A stretch of 64,000 nt of DNA from a bacterium UBP4_UBA6127. Its GTDB lineage: Bacteria > UBP4 > UBA4092. The stretch lies in NCBI GenBank assembly GCA_002428325.1, contig DIVR01000067.1:1-64000 (forward strand). The letters run 5' to 3'. Under the pieces are notes generated by a model. That model did no database searches. It saw only the letters and a list, made by a program, of their open reading frames with translations, and was not told the DNA's origin. Positions 54,507 to 63,162 of this stretch are shown piece by piece. The position numbers and the translations under genes are program-made. The stretch's first letter is position 1. Every line of letters starts with the position of its first letter.

Positions 54507-55430
54507 ATGAAACCTATAACAGGAACATTTATCGATGAAATAACCTGTGATATTCCATCCCAAAATTGGGGTCAAAAGGAATGGGAAACAGAATTCAACA
54601 CGATGAAAAAAGCTGGGATTGATACGGTTATTCTGATTCGGGCTGGATATCGGGAAATGTGGGCCTATCAGACAGAAATTACTGATTGTTATGGACAAGC
54701 TCATCTGGCAGAATTATTACTGGATCTAGCCCATCAATGCGGGATGAGATTTTTCTTTGGGTGTTATGACAGTGGAAAGATTGATCATACCTGCCTGGGA
54801 TGGGAAGCTGATTGGGAAATCAATAAAAAAGCCATTCCGGAAATACAGCAGAGGTTTGGTTCCCATCCAGCCTTTCAGGGATGGTATGTATCCCCTGAGA
54901 CCTGTATCGCCTCTCCGGGGTCCTTGGAAATATTTCGTCGATACAGTGATTTAATGAAAGAGATGTCTCCGGAAAAACCCGTATTAATCTCCCCCTATTA
55001 TCCATCCTGGTCTTATGTGACTGAAACCAGAGAGGTTCGCCATCATAAATTTATGGAAGATTGGCATCAGATATTATCCCATTCACCTTCTATTGATATT
55101 GTCGCGTTTCAGGATGGTTCCTGCAACTTCAACAATCCCGGTTATCCCTTTTCGGAGTTGAAAGATTATATTTCTGAAACCCATGAGTTGCTGAAGGATT
55201 TTAATATCATCCAATGGAATAATGTAGAATGCTTCGGCAGAGATTTACCTATCAAATTCCCCCCCATTGATTGGAGAATTCTCAGGAAGAAGATGGAAAT
55301 TGCAGATCCTTATGTAGAAAAACAAATTACTTTTGAATTCAGCCATTTCATGAGTCCTAACTCTATGTGGATATCCGGCAGAAATCTCTACAACCGATAT
55401 CAAAAAGATATTTTAGGTATTTCTGAGTAA
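54507..55430 (+). CDS. DUF4434-like TIM-barrel protein
   Basis: A 307-residue barrel resembling DUF4434 proteins: MKPITGTFIDEITCDIPSQNWG at the start, FNTMKKAGIDTVILIRAGYR, RFFFGCYDSGKI and GWYVSPETCI. DUF4434 proteins occur in polysaccharide-use regions of Bacteroidetes and Planctomycetes and are presumed glycosidase-like. No signal peptide is visible, so it seems cytoplasmic. An extended -10 promoter lies upstream and ACGGG-type ribosome site is weak. The esterase gene follows after about 140 nt. Confidence 0.75.
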   Translation: MKPITGTFIDEITCDIPSQNWGQKEWETEFNTMKKAGIDTVILIRAGYREMWAYQTEITDCYGQAHLAELLLDLAHQCGMRFFFGCYDSGKIDHTCLGWEADWEINKKAIPEIQQRFGSHPAFQGWYVSPETCIASPGSLEIFRRYSDLMKEMSPEKPVLISPYYPSWSYVTETREVRHHKFMEDWHQILSHSPSIDIVAFQDGSCNFNNPGYPFSELKDYISETHELLKDFNIIQWNNVECFGRDLPIKFPPIDWRILRKKMEIADPYVEKQITFEFSHFMSPNSMWISGRNLYNRYQKDILGISE

Positions 55431-55572
55431 CTGTGGGAGACAATTTTCTGGGAGATGTTCATAAGGCATCTCCCTTTCTATATCCAAATAGGAATTCATT
55501 TGATTCTCATCCCAATTTACTGCAGAATAATAGGATACGTTCATATTCTAGATATCAGGAAATAATCATTCC

Positions 55573-56637
55573 ATGGATTCAACACTTCAATATTTTTCCA
55601 TTCCTAAGCAATACTTAAACCATCCGGATACCCTCAAAAGCCCTTTGATATTTGATAATGGGACCCCTATTAAGGAAAAGAAAGATTGGCCCAAGCGGCG
55701 AATCGAAATTCTGAATTATTGGCACCAGGTGATGGGTCCCTGGCCAGAATTAATGGATAGACCGTCCCTGAAGGTTTTAAAGATTGAGGATACCGGTATA
55801 TTTAAACGAAAGACTGTTGAAATCACTTATGCACCAGATACCCCTCCCATGCTGGGATACCTATTAAACCCCCGGGGTAGCGGACCCTTCCCTGCGGTAC
55901 TGGACCTTTATTACAGGCCAGAACCAGGTGCCGGTATCGATGAGACGCGGAGAAATGATATTGATTTTGGATACAAATTAGCCCAGGAAGGATTTGTCGC
56001 ATTATGTATTGGGACTCCGATTCCCATTCGGGAGAACATCCTCTATCCCAACCGTCAAACCCCAACGATTCAGCCATTATCTTTTATGGCTTATATAGCG
56101 GCCAATTGCCATACGATACTCTCTCAGCTTCCTTTTGTCATGCCGGAAAGAATCGGTGTAACTGGCCATTCAATGGGGGGCAAATGGTCCTTGTTTGCTG
56201 CCTGCCTCTATGAGAAATTCGCTTGTGTAGCCACTTCAGACCCTGGCATTATTTTCAGAGAAGACCATCCGGATATCAATTATTGGGAACCCTGGTACTT
56301 GGGCTGGGACAGTGACCATCAGGCAGGTAAAGGTTTTCCCATTACTCCCGAAATGCGCACAGCCAGCTACCAACAACTTATGGTAAACCAGCGTAATCTT
56401 CAGGAACTTCATGCCCTGATGGCTCCCCGACCGCTCCTGGTTGCAGGAGGAGCTTGTGATACCCCTGAACAATGGATTCATTTGAGACATGTGATCGAAG
56501 TCAATAAATTCCTTGGGTTTTCCAACCGTGTAGGTATGATAAACCGGCCTTTGCATAAAATTGATCCTGATACCAATAAGAAAATATGCAGGTTCTTTGT
56601 TGAAAGTTTGAAAGAAGATATCTTTGGTATTTTCTAG
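55573..56637 (+). CDS. alpha/beta-hydrolase, acetyl-xylan-esterase-like
   Basis: Serine hydrolase with nucleophile Ser200 in GVTGHSMGGKWS and probable acid Asp in the SDPGI or GGACDTPEQW stretch and His near LHKID at the C-terminus. The order and GHSMGG motif fit the dienelactone hydrolase/acetyl-xylan esterase group. No signal peptide, so it would act on intracellular oligosaccharide esters. Length 354. It is placed between DUF4434 and pgi on the same strand. Carbohydrate-ester substrate is inferred from context. Confidence 0.78.
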   Translation: MDSTLQYFSIPKQYLNHPDTLKSPLIFDNGTPIKEKKDWPKRRIEILNYWHQVMGPWPELMDRPSLKVLKIEDTGIFKRKTVEITYAPDTPPMLGYLLNPRGSGPFPAVLDLYYRPEPGAGIDETRRNDIDFGYKLAQEGFVALCIGTPIPIRENILYPNRQTPTIQPLSFMAYIAANCHTILSQLPFVMPERIGVTGHSMGGKWSLFAACLYEKFACVATSDPGIIFREDHPDINYWEPWYLGWDSDHQAGKGFPITPEMRTASYQQLMVNQRNLQELHALMAPRPLLVAGGACDTPEQWIHLRHVIEVNKFLGFSNRVGMINRPLHKIDPDTNKKICRFFVESLKEDIFGIF

Positions 56638-56677
56638 CTCAAAAATCATCCTTCTCGGGTAATAACCCTCATTTCCT

Positions 56678-56686
56678 TGGTATAAT
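56678..56686 (+). promoter_or_regulatory. extended -10 promoter for pgi
   Basis: TGGTATAAT in the extended -10 form, 31 nt before ATG 56717, with AAGGAG at 56706 as ribosome site. Confidence 0.5.
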
Positions 56687-56716
56687 TTATTATTCAACCT
56701 TTATTAAGGAGTAACT

Positions 56717-58453
56717 ATGATTAAATATTCACTCGGTAACCAGCAAGATCTTATCCTGAAAACATTACCTTCTTATAGGAAGGCAAAACTGATCCAACGC
56801 ATCATGAAAAAAGATGCTACCGTCTGGAAATCAGAACCAGCAAGAAGTGAAGCTATCGTCAACCGATTAGGCTGGCTGGATATTGCCGATTGGATGCTGC
56901 CCAGAGTCAATGAATTATATAAATTATCGGCAGAAGTCAAAAAAGAAAAAATATCCCATGTAGTGCTGCTAGGTATGGGGGGTTCCAGCCTCTGTCCTGA
57001 AGTCCTCAGTTCCATATTAGGAATATCTAAAGGCTGCCCTAAATTCTTCATGCTGGATGCCACTGACCCTGAAGCAGTTAAAAATGTTGACTCACAAATT
57101 ATTCTTCAATCAACCCTCTTTATCATGTCAAGTAAATCAGGAGGAACAGTTGAGACTAATTCCCAGTATAAATATTTCTACGCCCAACTGGAAAAATTGA
57201 AAAAAGGAAATGATGTTGGCCGTCATTTTGTTGCTATCACCGATGATGGGACTTCCCTGCAAAAGTTAGCAACGGAAAAAGGATTCAGGAATACCTTTAT
57301 TAACCCATCCGATATTGGAGGTCGTTATTCCGCCCTTTCCTATTTTGGCATGGTACCTGCTGCAATAATGGGAATCAATGTAAAGAAATTTCTCACCAAT
57401 GCCAATAAGATGAAAGAATCCATTATTAAAGTAGGTCCCATTGAAGAAAACCAGGCTGTTTATCCAGGCATTATCCTGGGTGAACTGGCTAAGGTCGGAG
57501 TGGATAAGGCAACTTATTTGATACCTGGAAAAATGTCACCTTTGGGTTATTGGATCGAACAACTGGTCGCCGAAAGTACCGGCAAGGAAAACATGGGGGT
57601 GATTCCTGTTGAAGGTGAAAGCATTGGTTCAGTAAATTCATATGGACCAGACAGGGCTTTTATCAGTATCCAGTTAAAATCAGAAAAGAACAAGGCTTTT
57701 GAGAATAAATTAACTTCTCTTAAAAAGGCAGGATTCCCTGTTATAGAAATTATCTTAAATAATGAATATGACCTGGCAGGAGAATTTTATAGGTGGGAAA
57801 TAGCAACCGCCGCCATGGGCTCTGTTTTACAAATTGATCCCTTTGACCAGCCTAATGTCCAATCAGCAAAAGACCTGACAAAAAAACTATTAGATAACTT
57901 CAACACTAAAGGTAAGTTCCCGGCTGAAAAACCTGTTTTCACATCTAAAAACATCAGTATCTATGCGGATAAAAAGGCTTTTGCTATTCCCAGTGTCGTA
58001 AAAAAAGTTAAATCCTTAGAAGAAATCCTTGAACAATTTCTGGCAACTGTTCAACCTAATGATTATTTAGCCTTCCTGGCATACCTTGCTAAATCCAAAC
58101 CTGTCCAAAAGAAATTTGATGCTTGGAGAAAAAATGTTCAAAAGAATTTGGGGATTGCCACCATCCAGGGTTATGGTCCCAGATATCTTCATTCTATTGG
58201 ACAACTATATAAGGGTGGGCAAAATAATGGTTTATTTATTGAATTTACCATTAAAGATGCCAAAGACTTAAAAATTCCCGGGGAGGCTTACACTTTTGGA
58301 GAGTTAAAATTCGCCCAGGCACTGGGTGACTATCAAGCACTGCAGTCTACAGGCAGAAGAACCCTTCGAATTGAATTAGGTAAGAATTACCTGAAAGATT
58401 TAGAGATCTTTGAAAAAGCCTTCTTGGCTGCTATAACCAAAATCTCTCAATAA
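56717..58453 (+). CDS. pgi: glucose-6-phosphate isomerase
   Basis: Converts glucose 6-phosphate and fructose 6-phosphate. SIS-fold blocks: VVLLGMGGSSLCPEVL, FIMSSKSGGTVETNSQYKYF (phosphate-binding), the catalytic region GGRYSALSYFGMVPAA and WIEQLVAESTGKENMGVIPVEGE. The 578-residue length and sequence resemble the isomerase half of transaldolase-isomerase fusions, but no transaldolase domain is attached here. AAGGAG at 56706 and an extended -10 box support an independent transcript. It links sugar uptake by the preceding genes to glycolysis. Confidence 0.93.
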   Translation: MIKYSLGNQQDLILKTLPSYRKAKLIQRIMKKDATVWKSEPARSEAIVNRLGWLDIADWMLPRVNELYKLSAEVKKEKISHVVLLGMGGSSLCPEVLSSILGISKGCPKFFMLDATDPEAVKNVDSQIILQSTLFIMSSKSGGTVETNSQYKYFYAQLEKLKKGNDVGRHFVAITDDGTSLQKLATEKGFRNTFINPSDIGGRYSALSYFGMVPAAIMGINVKKFLTNANKMKESIIKVGPIEENQAVYPGIILGELAKVGVDKATYLIPGKMSPLGYWIEQLVAESTGKENMGVIPVEGESIGSVNSYGPDRAFISIQLKSEKNKAFENKLTSLKKAGFPVIEIILNNEYDLAGEFYRWEIATAAMGSVLQIDPFDQPNVQSAKDLTKKLLDNFNTKGKFPAEKPVFTSKNISIYADKKAFAIPSVVKKVKSLEEILEQFLATVQPNDYLAFLAYLAKSKPVQKKFDAWRKNVQKNLGIATIQGYGPRYLHSIGQLYKGGQNNGLFIEFTIKDAKDLKIPGEAYTFGELKFAQALGDYQALQSTGRRTLRIELGKNYLKDLEIFEKAFLAAITKISQ

Positions 58454-58472
58454 TTAATATATATACAAAATA

Positions 58473-58518
58473 AACAGCTCGGTTATTAGATTCATCCTCT
58501 AATAACCGGGCTGTTTTT
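58473..58518 (+). terminator. intrinsic terminator after pgi
   Basis: AACAGCTCGGTTATTAGA (58473-58490) pairs with TCTAATAACCGGGCTGTT (58498-58515) with one G-T wobble, followed by a T run. Confidence 0.92.
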
Positions 58519-58530
58519 ATGTAGATAGGG

Positions 58531-58536
58531 TACAAT
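58531..58536 (+). promoter_or_regulatory. candidate -10 box for the aldose epimerase gene
   Basis: TACAAT in ATAGGGTACAAT, 40 nt before ATG, right after the pgi terminator. Confidence 0.4.
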
Positions 58537-58575
58537 AATTGAAAATTCTAATTATTATCAAGGAGCTCTTTTGAA

Positions 58576-59583
58576 ATGCGATTTTATTTTGAGGAAACCC
58601 TTTGGGATGGATGGGAGACTCTTCGTTTTGGAGATAATCTCAAAGGTCAACATCTGCATTTAGCCCTTAGAGGTGCGACCCTTTTGGATTATCAAATCAA
58701 CCATCAGGGAAAACCAGTTTCTATTTGTGATGGATTTGCCTCAGGAGATGAGCTTAAATACCAGGGTAGCGCCCGTTTTTTCATCATGGCTCCCTTTGCT
58801 AATCGTATCCCCAATGGGATCTACCGATTCAATGGACAGACATATACGCTGAAACCCTCCAATCCCTTATATCCCAAGGTAAGACATGGACTCGCTAAAG
58901 ATATCGATTTTAAGATCAATAAAATCACACAGGATGAATCAAGATTGATGATTGAATTGATTACTCAAGAAATTAGACCAGGTCGGTTTGAGGGGTACCC
59001 TTTTGAATTGGATATGGTAATTCGATTTATCCTTACTGATAATAAACTTGAAGTTAATGTGATGGGTTCTAACCCCGGAGATCGACCTTTACCTTTTTAT
59101 GCTGGTTGGCATTCTTATTTTAAAACATCCACTCAAGGTATTGACCATTGCCAGTTGGTCATCCCGGCCAAACGAGTTATTAAAACCGATACTGATGATA
59201 TTCCCCTACAAGAGATTGATTGCCTCATAGATATAGATAATTATCCTGAATTAGATTTTAGGCCCAATAAACCAAGCATTATCGGGTCAAGAAAACTTGA
59301 TCATGGATATGCTGACTTAATACCTGATCCGGATGGATTGATTCGATCTTCATTGATAGATTTAGATAACCGGCTGAAAATCAACTTGATTCAGGAAAAG
59401 GGGACTGTCATAGCCTTTACAGGAGATACCATCCAATATCGTCCTAGGTCTTCTCTAGCAATTGAACCGGTTGAGTGTTTCACCAATGCTTTTAATCGAC
59501 CAGATTGCCTGAACGAAATCACATTAAAACCAGAAGATTCTAAAACCTATCGTTTTGCAGTTGAATATCAGTCAGGCTTATAA
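58576..59583 (+). CDS. aldose 1-epimerase family protein
   Basis: Galactose-mutarotase-like fold, expected to interconvert anomers of a sugar or sugar phosphate. APFANRIPNG supplies the conserved Asn-Arg; His104 in VRHGLA and His179 in FYAGWHSYF match the catalytic and binding histidines; LAIEPVECF near residue 298 supplies the catalytic Glu. Length 335 is normal. AAGGAGC lies before ATG and the gene has its own promoter and a shared terminator downstream. Substrate may be glucose or a related aldose. Confidence 0.9.
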   Translation: MRFYFEETLWDGWETLRFGDNLKGQHLHLALRGATLLDYQINHQGKPVSICDGFASGDELKYQGSARFFIMAPFANRIPNGIYRFNGQTYTLKPSNPLYPKVRHGLAKDIDFKINKITQDESRLMIELITQEIRPGRFEGYPFELDMVIRFILTDNKLEVNVMGSNPGDRPLPFYAGWHSYFKTSTQGIDHCQLVIPAKRVIKTDTDDIPLQEIDCLIDIDNYPELDFRPNKPSIIGSRKLDHGYADLIPDPDGLIRSSLIDLDNRLKINLIQEKGTVIAFTGDTIQYRPRSSLAIEPVECFTNAFNRPDCLNEITLKPEDSKTYRFAVEYQSGL

Positions 59584-59732
59584 ACCGACTATTCACCTAT
59601 ATGGAAAAGAGTTGTTTTCAATTCAGCTATCTTCCATTTAGAAATTGTTGGATTCGAGGAAAGGTTCTTTGATATGTCTTTTGCCAATTAAAAGATTCTC
59701 TGAAAAAGATCTCTATCTAAATCTTTAAATTA

Positions 59733-59773
59733 AAATAGCAGGGGTAAATAAATCATATTTATCCCTGCTATTT
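59733..59773. terminator. bidirectional intrinsic terminator
   Basis: AAATAGCAGGGGTAAATA and TATTTATCCCTGCTATTT are inverse copies with one G-T wobble around a 5-base loop. T runs lie on both sides, so it serves the aldose epimerase gene and the convergent secretin operon. Confidence 0.85.
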
Positions 59774-59792
59774 CGTAATGCTGGTCAGTCAG

Positions 59793-61940
59793 TTATTTTT
59801 TCTTATTTTTCTGTAGGATATCCTTTTCTAAACGTTCCATTTCAGGTCCTGTCAGAGTTTTAAAATCTTCCGCTGTCCTGACAACTCTGGGGGTTAAGAA
59901 AACCAATAATTCAGTTTTATCTTTGGTAGTACTCTTACTCTGAAAAAGCTTGCCCACTAAAGGGATATCACCTATTATGGGAACTTTGCTGACAGTCTCA
60001 GTCAAATCATCCTTCATGAGACCTCCAATAATGACAGTCTCTCCATCTTTGACCATCACTTCAGTGGTTGCTTCTCGATTAGCAATCACCGGGGCATCAT
60101 AATAGGTTATCTCTTCGATCTTGGAGATACTTGGATTAACACTCATGGTGACATATCCATCTGGATTGATATGCGGGGTAACCGTCAGGTTAATACCCAC
60201 ATCTTGATAACTGTAGCTGTTGTAAACCGAACCGGTATCTGTTACTTGGCGACTTGTCAGGAAGGGTACTTTTTCCCCAACCATAATAGTTGCAGCTGAA
60301 TTGTCACTGGTTAATATCCTGGGGGTTGAGAGGATATTAAGCTTGGAATTTTTTTTCAATGCTTGCACTACTAATTGGATATTTTGATTGGTAACTGAAT
60401 ACTTGAATCCCTGGGTTATATCGGCCAAACTGAAGCTGGTTGTCAACGCTGAGTTCAACACATTTCCAAAAAGATTGCCAGTGGTAGTAAGGATGCTCCA
60501 TTCCGCTCCTAATTCTGTATTATCCGTAACTGTACGTTCGGCAATCAATACCTCAACCATAACCTGGGGACGGGCATAATCAAGAGAGTCGACCATCTGC
60601 TTTAAACGATCAAAATACCTTGGGGATGCTAAAAATACCAATGAATTAGTTGTCGTATCTGCTTGAACATTTATTTCACCAATCATAGATCCACTTCCGG
60701 CTGAAGCGGCTACTTGAGTGAAAGGATTACTAAATCGATTGTTTTGATTGCTACTTCTGGAAGATTGTCCACTTGAGCTAGTGGTTTGTTGAAGCAGCTT
60801 GGTAAACAAATTGGCTAATGCTGTTGAATTCCCATGTTTCAGATGTACAATCAGGGTTGATTCCTGCTCAGTTGCATCTTTATCCAACTCCTTGATTAAT
60901 TGAGCAATTACCTCCATATCACTGGCTGGAGCTGCCACAACGATGGAATTGGTTCGTTCATCCACGGATAATTTAACTGCGGTTCTTAGCTTAGACTGTA
61001 AGAGGTCATTCTGAGTCGCCTGACTGCTAGAGCCAGAATCAGATTCATTACTATTACCACTAGGAAACCCGGGAGGCATGAATCTCCGCATAAAGCCACC
61101 ACTTGTTTGGCTTGCTGATGAACTACTGTCCTGTTTGAATATATCGTTCAAGGTATCTTTCAAATCAGAAGCATCCGAATTTTTCAGAATAAATACCCTG
61201 ACTTGACTTGAACTGATTTGGGGTTGATCTAAGCTGTTTACAATTTCAGCAATTCTCCTAACTATAGAAGAAGTTTCAGTGATAATCAGGGTATTACTTC
61301 TTGCATTAGCCGAAAGGTCACCCCTTTTTGACATTAAACTGCTAATATCCTTTTTAATCTCATAAGCATCGGCATAACTTAATGGCATCACCAGAGTAAT
61401 GAATTCATCACTATGCTGGACTATTTCTGGATTTTTTCCAATTTTTACAGGGACTTCAGCTAATTTAGCATTTTCAAGAGCAAGAACCTTTAGAACCTTC
61501 CCGGTTTGAACAGCGGTTAACCCTTTTACTGCTAAGGCTGAATTCAATATTGTGATAGCATCCTCAATGGAAACAGTTTTATCAGTCAATATGGTAATAT
61601 CTCCGGATATATCAGCATCCTTTACCACAGCCATACCTGATATCCTGGCTACATAATCCAACACCTGATCAATGGAGGCCTTTTCAAAACGCATATAGAC
61701 TCTGCGTTCACCTGACTTATCAGCCTCGGGAGAATTCTCCTGACTTGGCATAGACTCTCTGATATCCGGAGCTTCCCTTAAAATCGGTTGCCATAATCTA
61801 TCTGGGTTTGTTGAATCAACAGAATGATTCACTGAATCTATGGATACCGCATCCATAGAAGAGATTTTTTCCTGTGCATTTATCATGACAGGAAAACTAA
61901 TAAACACTATAAAGAACCATCTAATTATTCTAGATTTCAC
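59793..61940 (-). CDS. gspD: type II secretion/type IV pilus secretin (GspD-like)
   Basis: Outer-membrane secretin that forms the exit pore. Signal peptide (residues 1-22, cut near INAQ). The N0 domain (about 70-140, KASIDQVLDYVARISG), N1-N3 ring modules (about 160-455), and the C-terminal secretin domain (about 475-695) with VPIIGDIPLVGKLFQS near its end. The start is GTG at 61940, overlapping the stop of the upstream gene as GTGA, with GAGGAGG just before. Length 715 is typical. It is the last gene of the - strand operon and ends before the bidirectional terminator. Confidence 0.93.
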   Translation of the reverse strand: MKSRIIRWFFIVFISFPVMINAQEKISSMDAVSIDSVNHSVDSTNPDRLWQPILREAPDIRESMPSQENSPEADKSGERRVYMRFEKASIDQVLDYVARISGMAVVKDADISGDITILTDKTVSIEDAITILNSALAVKGLTAVQTGKVLKVLALENAKLAEVPVKIGKNPEIVQHSDEFITLVMPLSYADAYEIKKDISSLMSKRGDLSANARSNTLIITETSSIVRRIAEIVNSLDQPQISSSQVRVFILKNSDASDLKDTLNDIFKQDSSSSASQTSGGFMRRFMPPGFPSGNSNESDSGSSSQATQNDLLQSKLRTAVKLSVDERTNSIVVAAPASDMEVIAQLIKELDKDATEQESTLIVHLKHGNSTALANLFTKLLQQTTSSSGQSSRSSNQNNRFSNPFTQVAASAGSGSMIGEINVQADTTTNSLVFLASPRYFDRLKQMVDSLDYARPQVMVEVLIAERTVTDNTELGAEWSILTTTGNLFGNVLNSALTTSFSLADITQGFKYSVTNQNIQLVVQALKKNSKLNILSTPRILTSDNSAATIMVGEKVPFLTSRQVTDTGSVYNSYSYQDVGINLTVTPHINPDGYVTMSVNPSISKIEEITYYDAPVIANREATTEVMVKDGETVIIGGLMKDDLTETVSKVPIIGDIPLVGKLFQSKSTTKDKTELLVFLTPRVVRTAEDFKTLTGPEMERLEKDILQKNKKK

Positions 61941-62608
61941 TGGAGTTCCTCCTCTTGTTTCTTTCTCCGTTCACGAAGTTCTGTTTCTAAATCAGAAGCT
62001 TCACTTTTCACTGTTACATTTGAAACTGCTTGTTCTTTCTGCTCCCTTTTATTAATCCGTCTAGAATTTAATTTAGGGTCTTCTATCTTATTAATAACAG
62101 GCACCTCTTTTTTATCTGCAGTGGTAATAATTTGACTGGAAGTTCCAGGCAACTCGACTTGATCACCTATCTTGAAAATAGTAATTTCCTTTTGTCCTGT
62201 TTTTCGAGCTTCAATTCTGTCAGATAATATTGTAATAACTTTATAATTCCCCATTTCATTCCCAGAGACCAGAAACTGTCTCTCTTTGGTCTCAGTATTC
62301 TCCACTGACAAAATATAGTGTTTTCCATCCAAAGCAATTCCCGTAATGGTTAGAGACTGAGGTGGAGCCAGAATAACTGAAGGAGCTTCAATAAATTCAA
62401 TTTCCTTGGTATTGCGTTCAGATGGAATAGCAAAGATATTCTTAGAACTGATTATTTCAACAAAATCGGTTGTATCCTCAGACTGAGTGGTAAGAATCGT
62501 TTTCTTTCCTTTTCCATTATCCGTTTGGGTGGACTGCCTCATACAACCAGATATTGGGATAGTGATCAAGATGGATATTATAATTATTTTCCCTGTATTT
62601 TTATTCAT
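61937..62608 (-). CDS. GspC/PilP-like lipoprotein of the secretion operon
   Basis: Inner- or outer-membrane lipoprotein of about 223 residues. The frame is open from 62668, but ATG 62608 overlaps the upstream stop as ATGA and gives a clean lipoprotein start: MNKNTGKIIIISILITIPIS followed by the lipobox ISGC (Cys22). The central domain contains LTITGIALDGKHYILSVEN, FLVSGNEMGNYKVITILSDRIEARKTGQK and GDQVELPG, the pattern of GspC HR domains and PilP proteins that bind the secretin N0 domain. The C-terminal tail is strongly charged (Lys, Glu) and probably unstructured or coiled. Position next to gspD supports the call. Confidence 0.75.
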   Translation of the reverse strand: MNKNTGKIIIISILITIPISGCMRQSTQTDNGKGKKTILTTQSEDTTDFVEIISSKNIFAIPSERNTKEIEFIEAPSVILAPPQSLTITGIALDGKHYILSVENTETKERQFLVSGNEMGNYKVITILSDRIEARKTGQKEITIFKIGDQVELPGTSSQIITTADKKEVPVINKIEDPKLNSRRINKREQKEQAVSNVTVKSEASDLETELRERRKKQEEELQ

Positions 62609-63162
62609 TCGACAGCTCCTGCGGCAGGGTTTTTTTTCTTTCCGGATTTCATTGTTTCTGAGAGGCAAAGGACTGATATATTCAACTGGGCATTAATATC
62701 AGCGCCTTCTTCCTCCCCCACTCTAGATATTCTAAGTTTATTAATTCTAGCCACTGTTTCTGGTGCTTCAACAGATTTAACAAAACTGGCAATACCTGAA
62801 AGATTTCCAGATAACTCAATTTCAAAAGATAATTCGCTGATAGAACCTTTATTAATGACTGACCCGGGCCTGATTGATGTTACCTTAATATTGGATTCAG
62901 TAGCCCAGCTTTCTGCTTTTTCCAAGAATCCGGCAGTAGTGATTGTTTGATTCTCTACCGTATTATTGGCATAAAGTCCTATTGTTGGATGAGCTTTCAG
63001 ATATTTAGCTCTCTCGACTTTTTTTGATAATTGCTCAATCTGTTGATCCATATGAAACCATTGGTCTTTTAATGGAACAAAAGCAAATTTATATATAATG
63101 GCTGTGATAATAAAAAATACAGCAATCAAAACCATTCTTTTTTCACGTCGGCTTATAACCAT
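62605..63162 (-). CDS. GspM/PilO-like inner-membrane protein
   Basis: One N-terminal membrane helix (residues 8-30), a coiled coil (about 35-55, QQIEQLSKKVERAKYLKA) and a small ferredoxin-like periplasmic domain (about 75-170). This is the layout of GspM and PilO, which link the cytoplasmic-membrane platform to the secretin. FEIELSGNLSGIASFVKSVE is typical of the PilO domain. It shares one base with the upstream gene and overlaps the following gene by 4 nt, so the operon is translationally coupled. Length 185. Confidence 0.8.
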   Translation of the reverse strand: MVISRREKRMVLIAVFFIITAIIYKFAFVPLKDQWFHMDQQIEQLSKKVERAKYLKAHPTIGLYANNTVENQTITTAGFLEKAESWATESNIKVTSIRPGSVINKGSISELSFEIELSGNLSGIASFVKSVEAPETVARINKLRISRVGEEEGADINAQLNISVLCLSETMKSGKKKNPAAGAVE

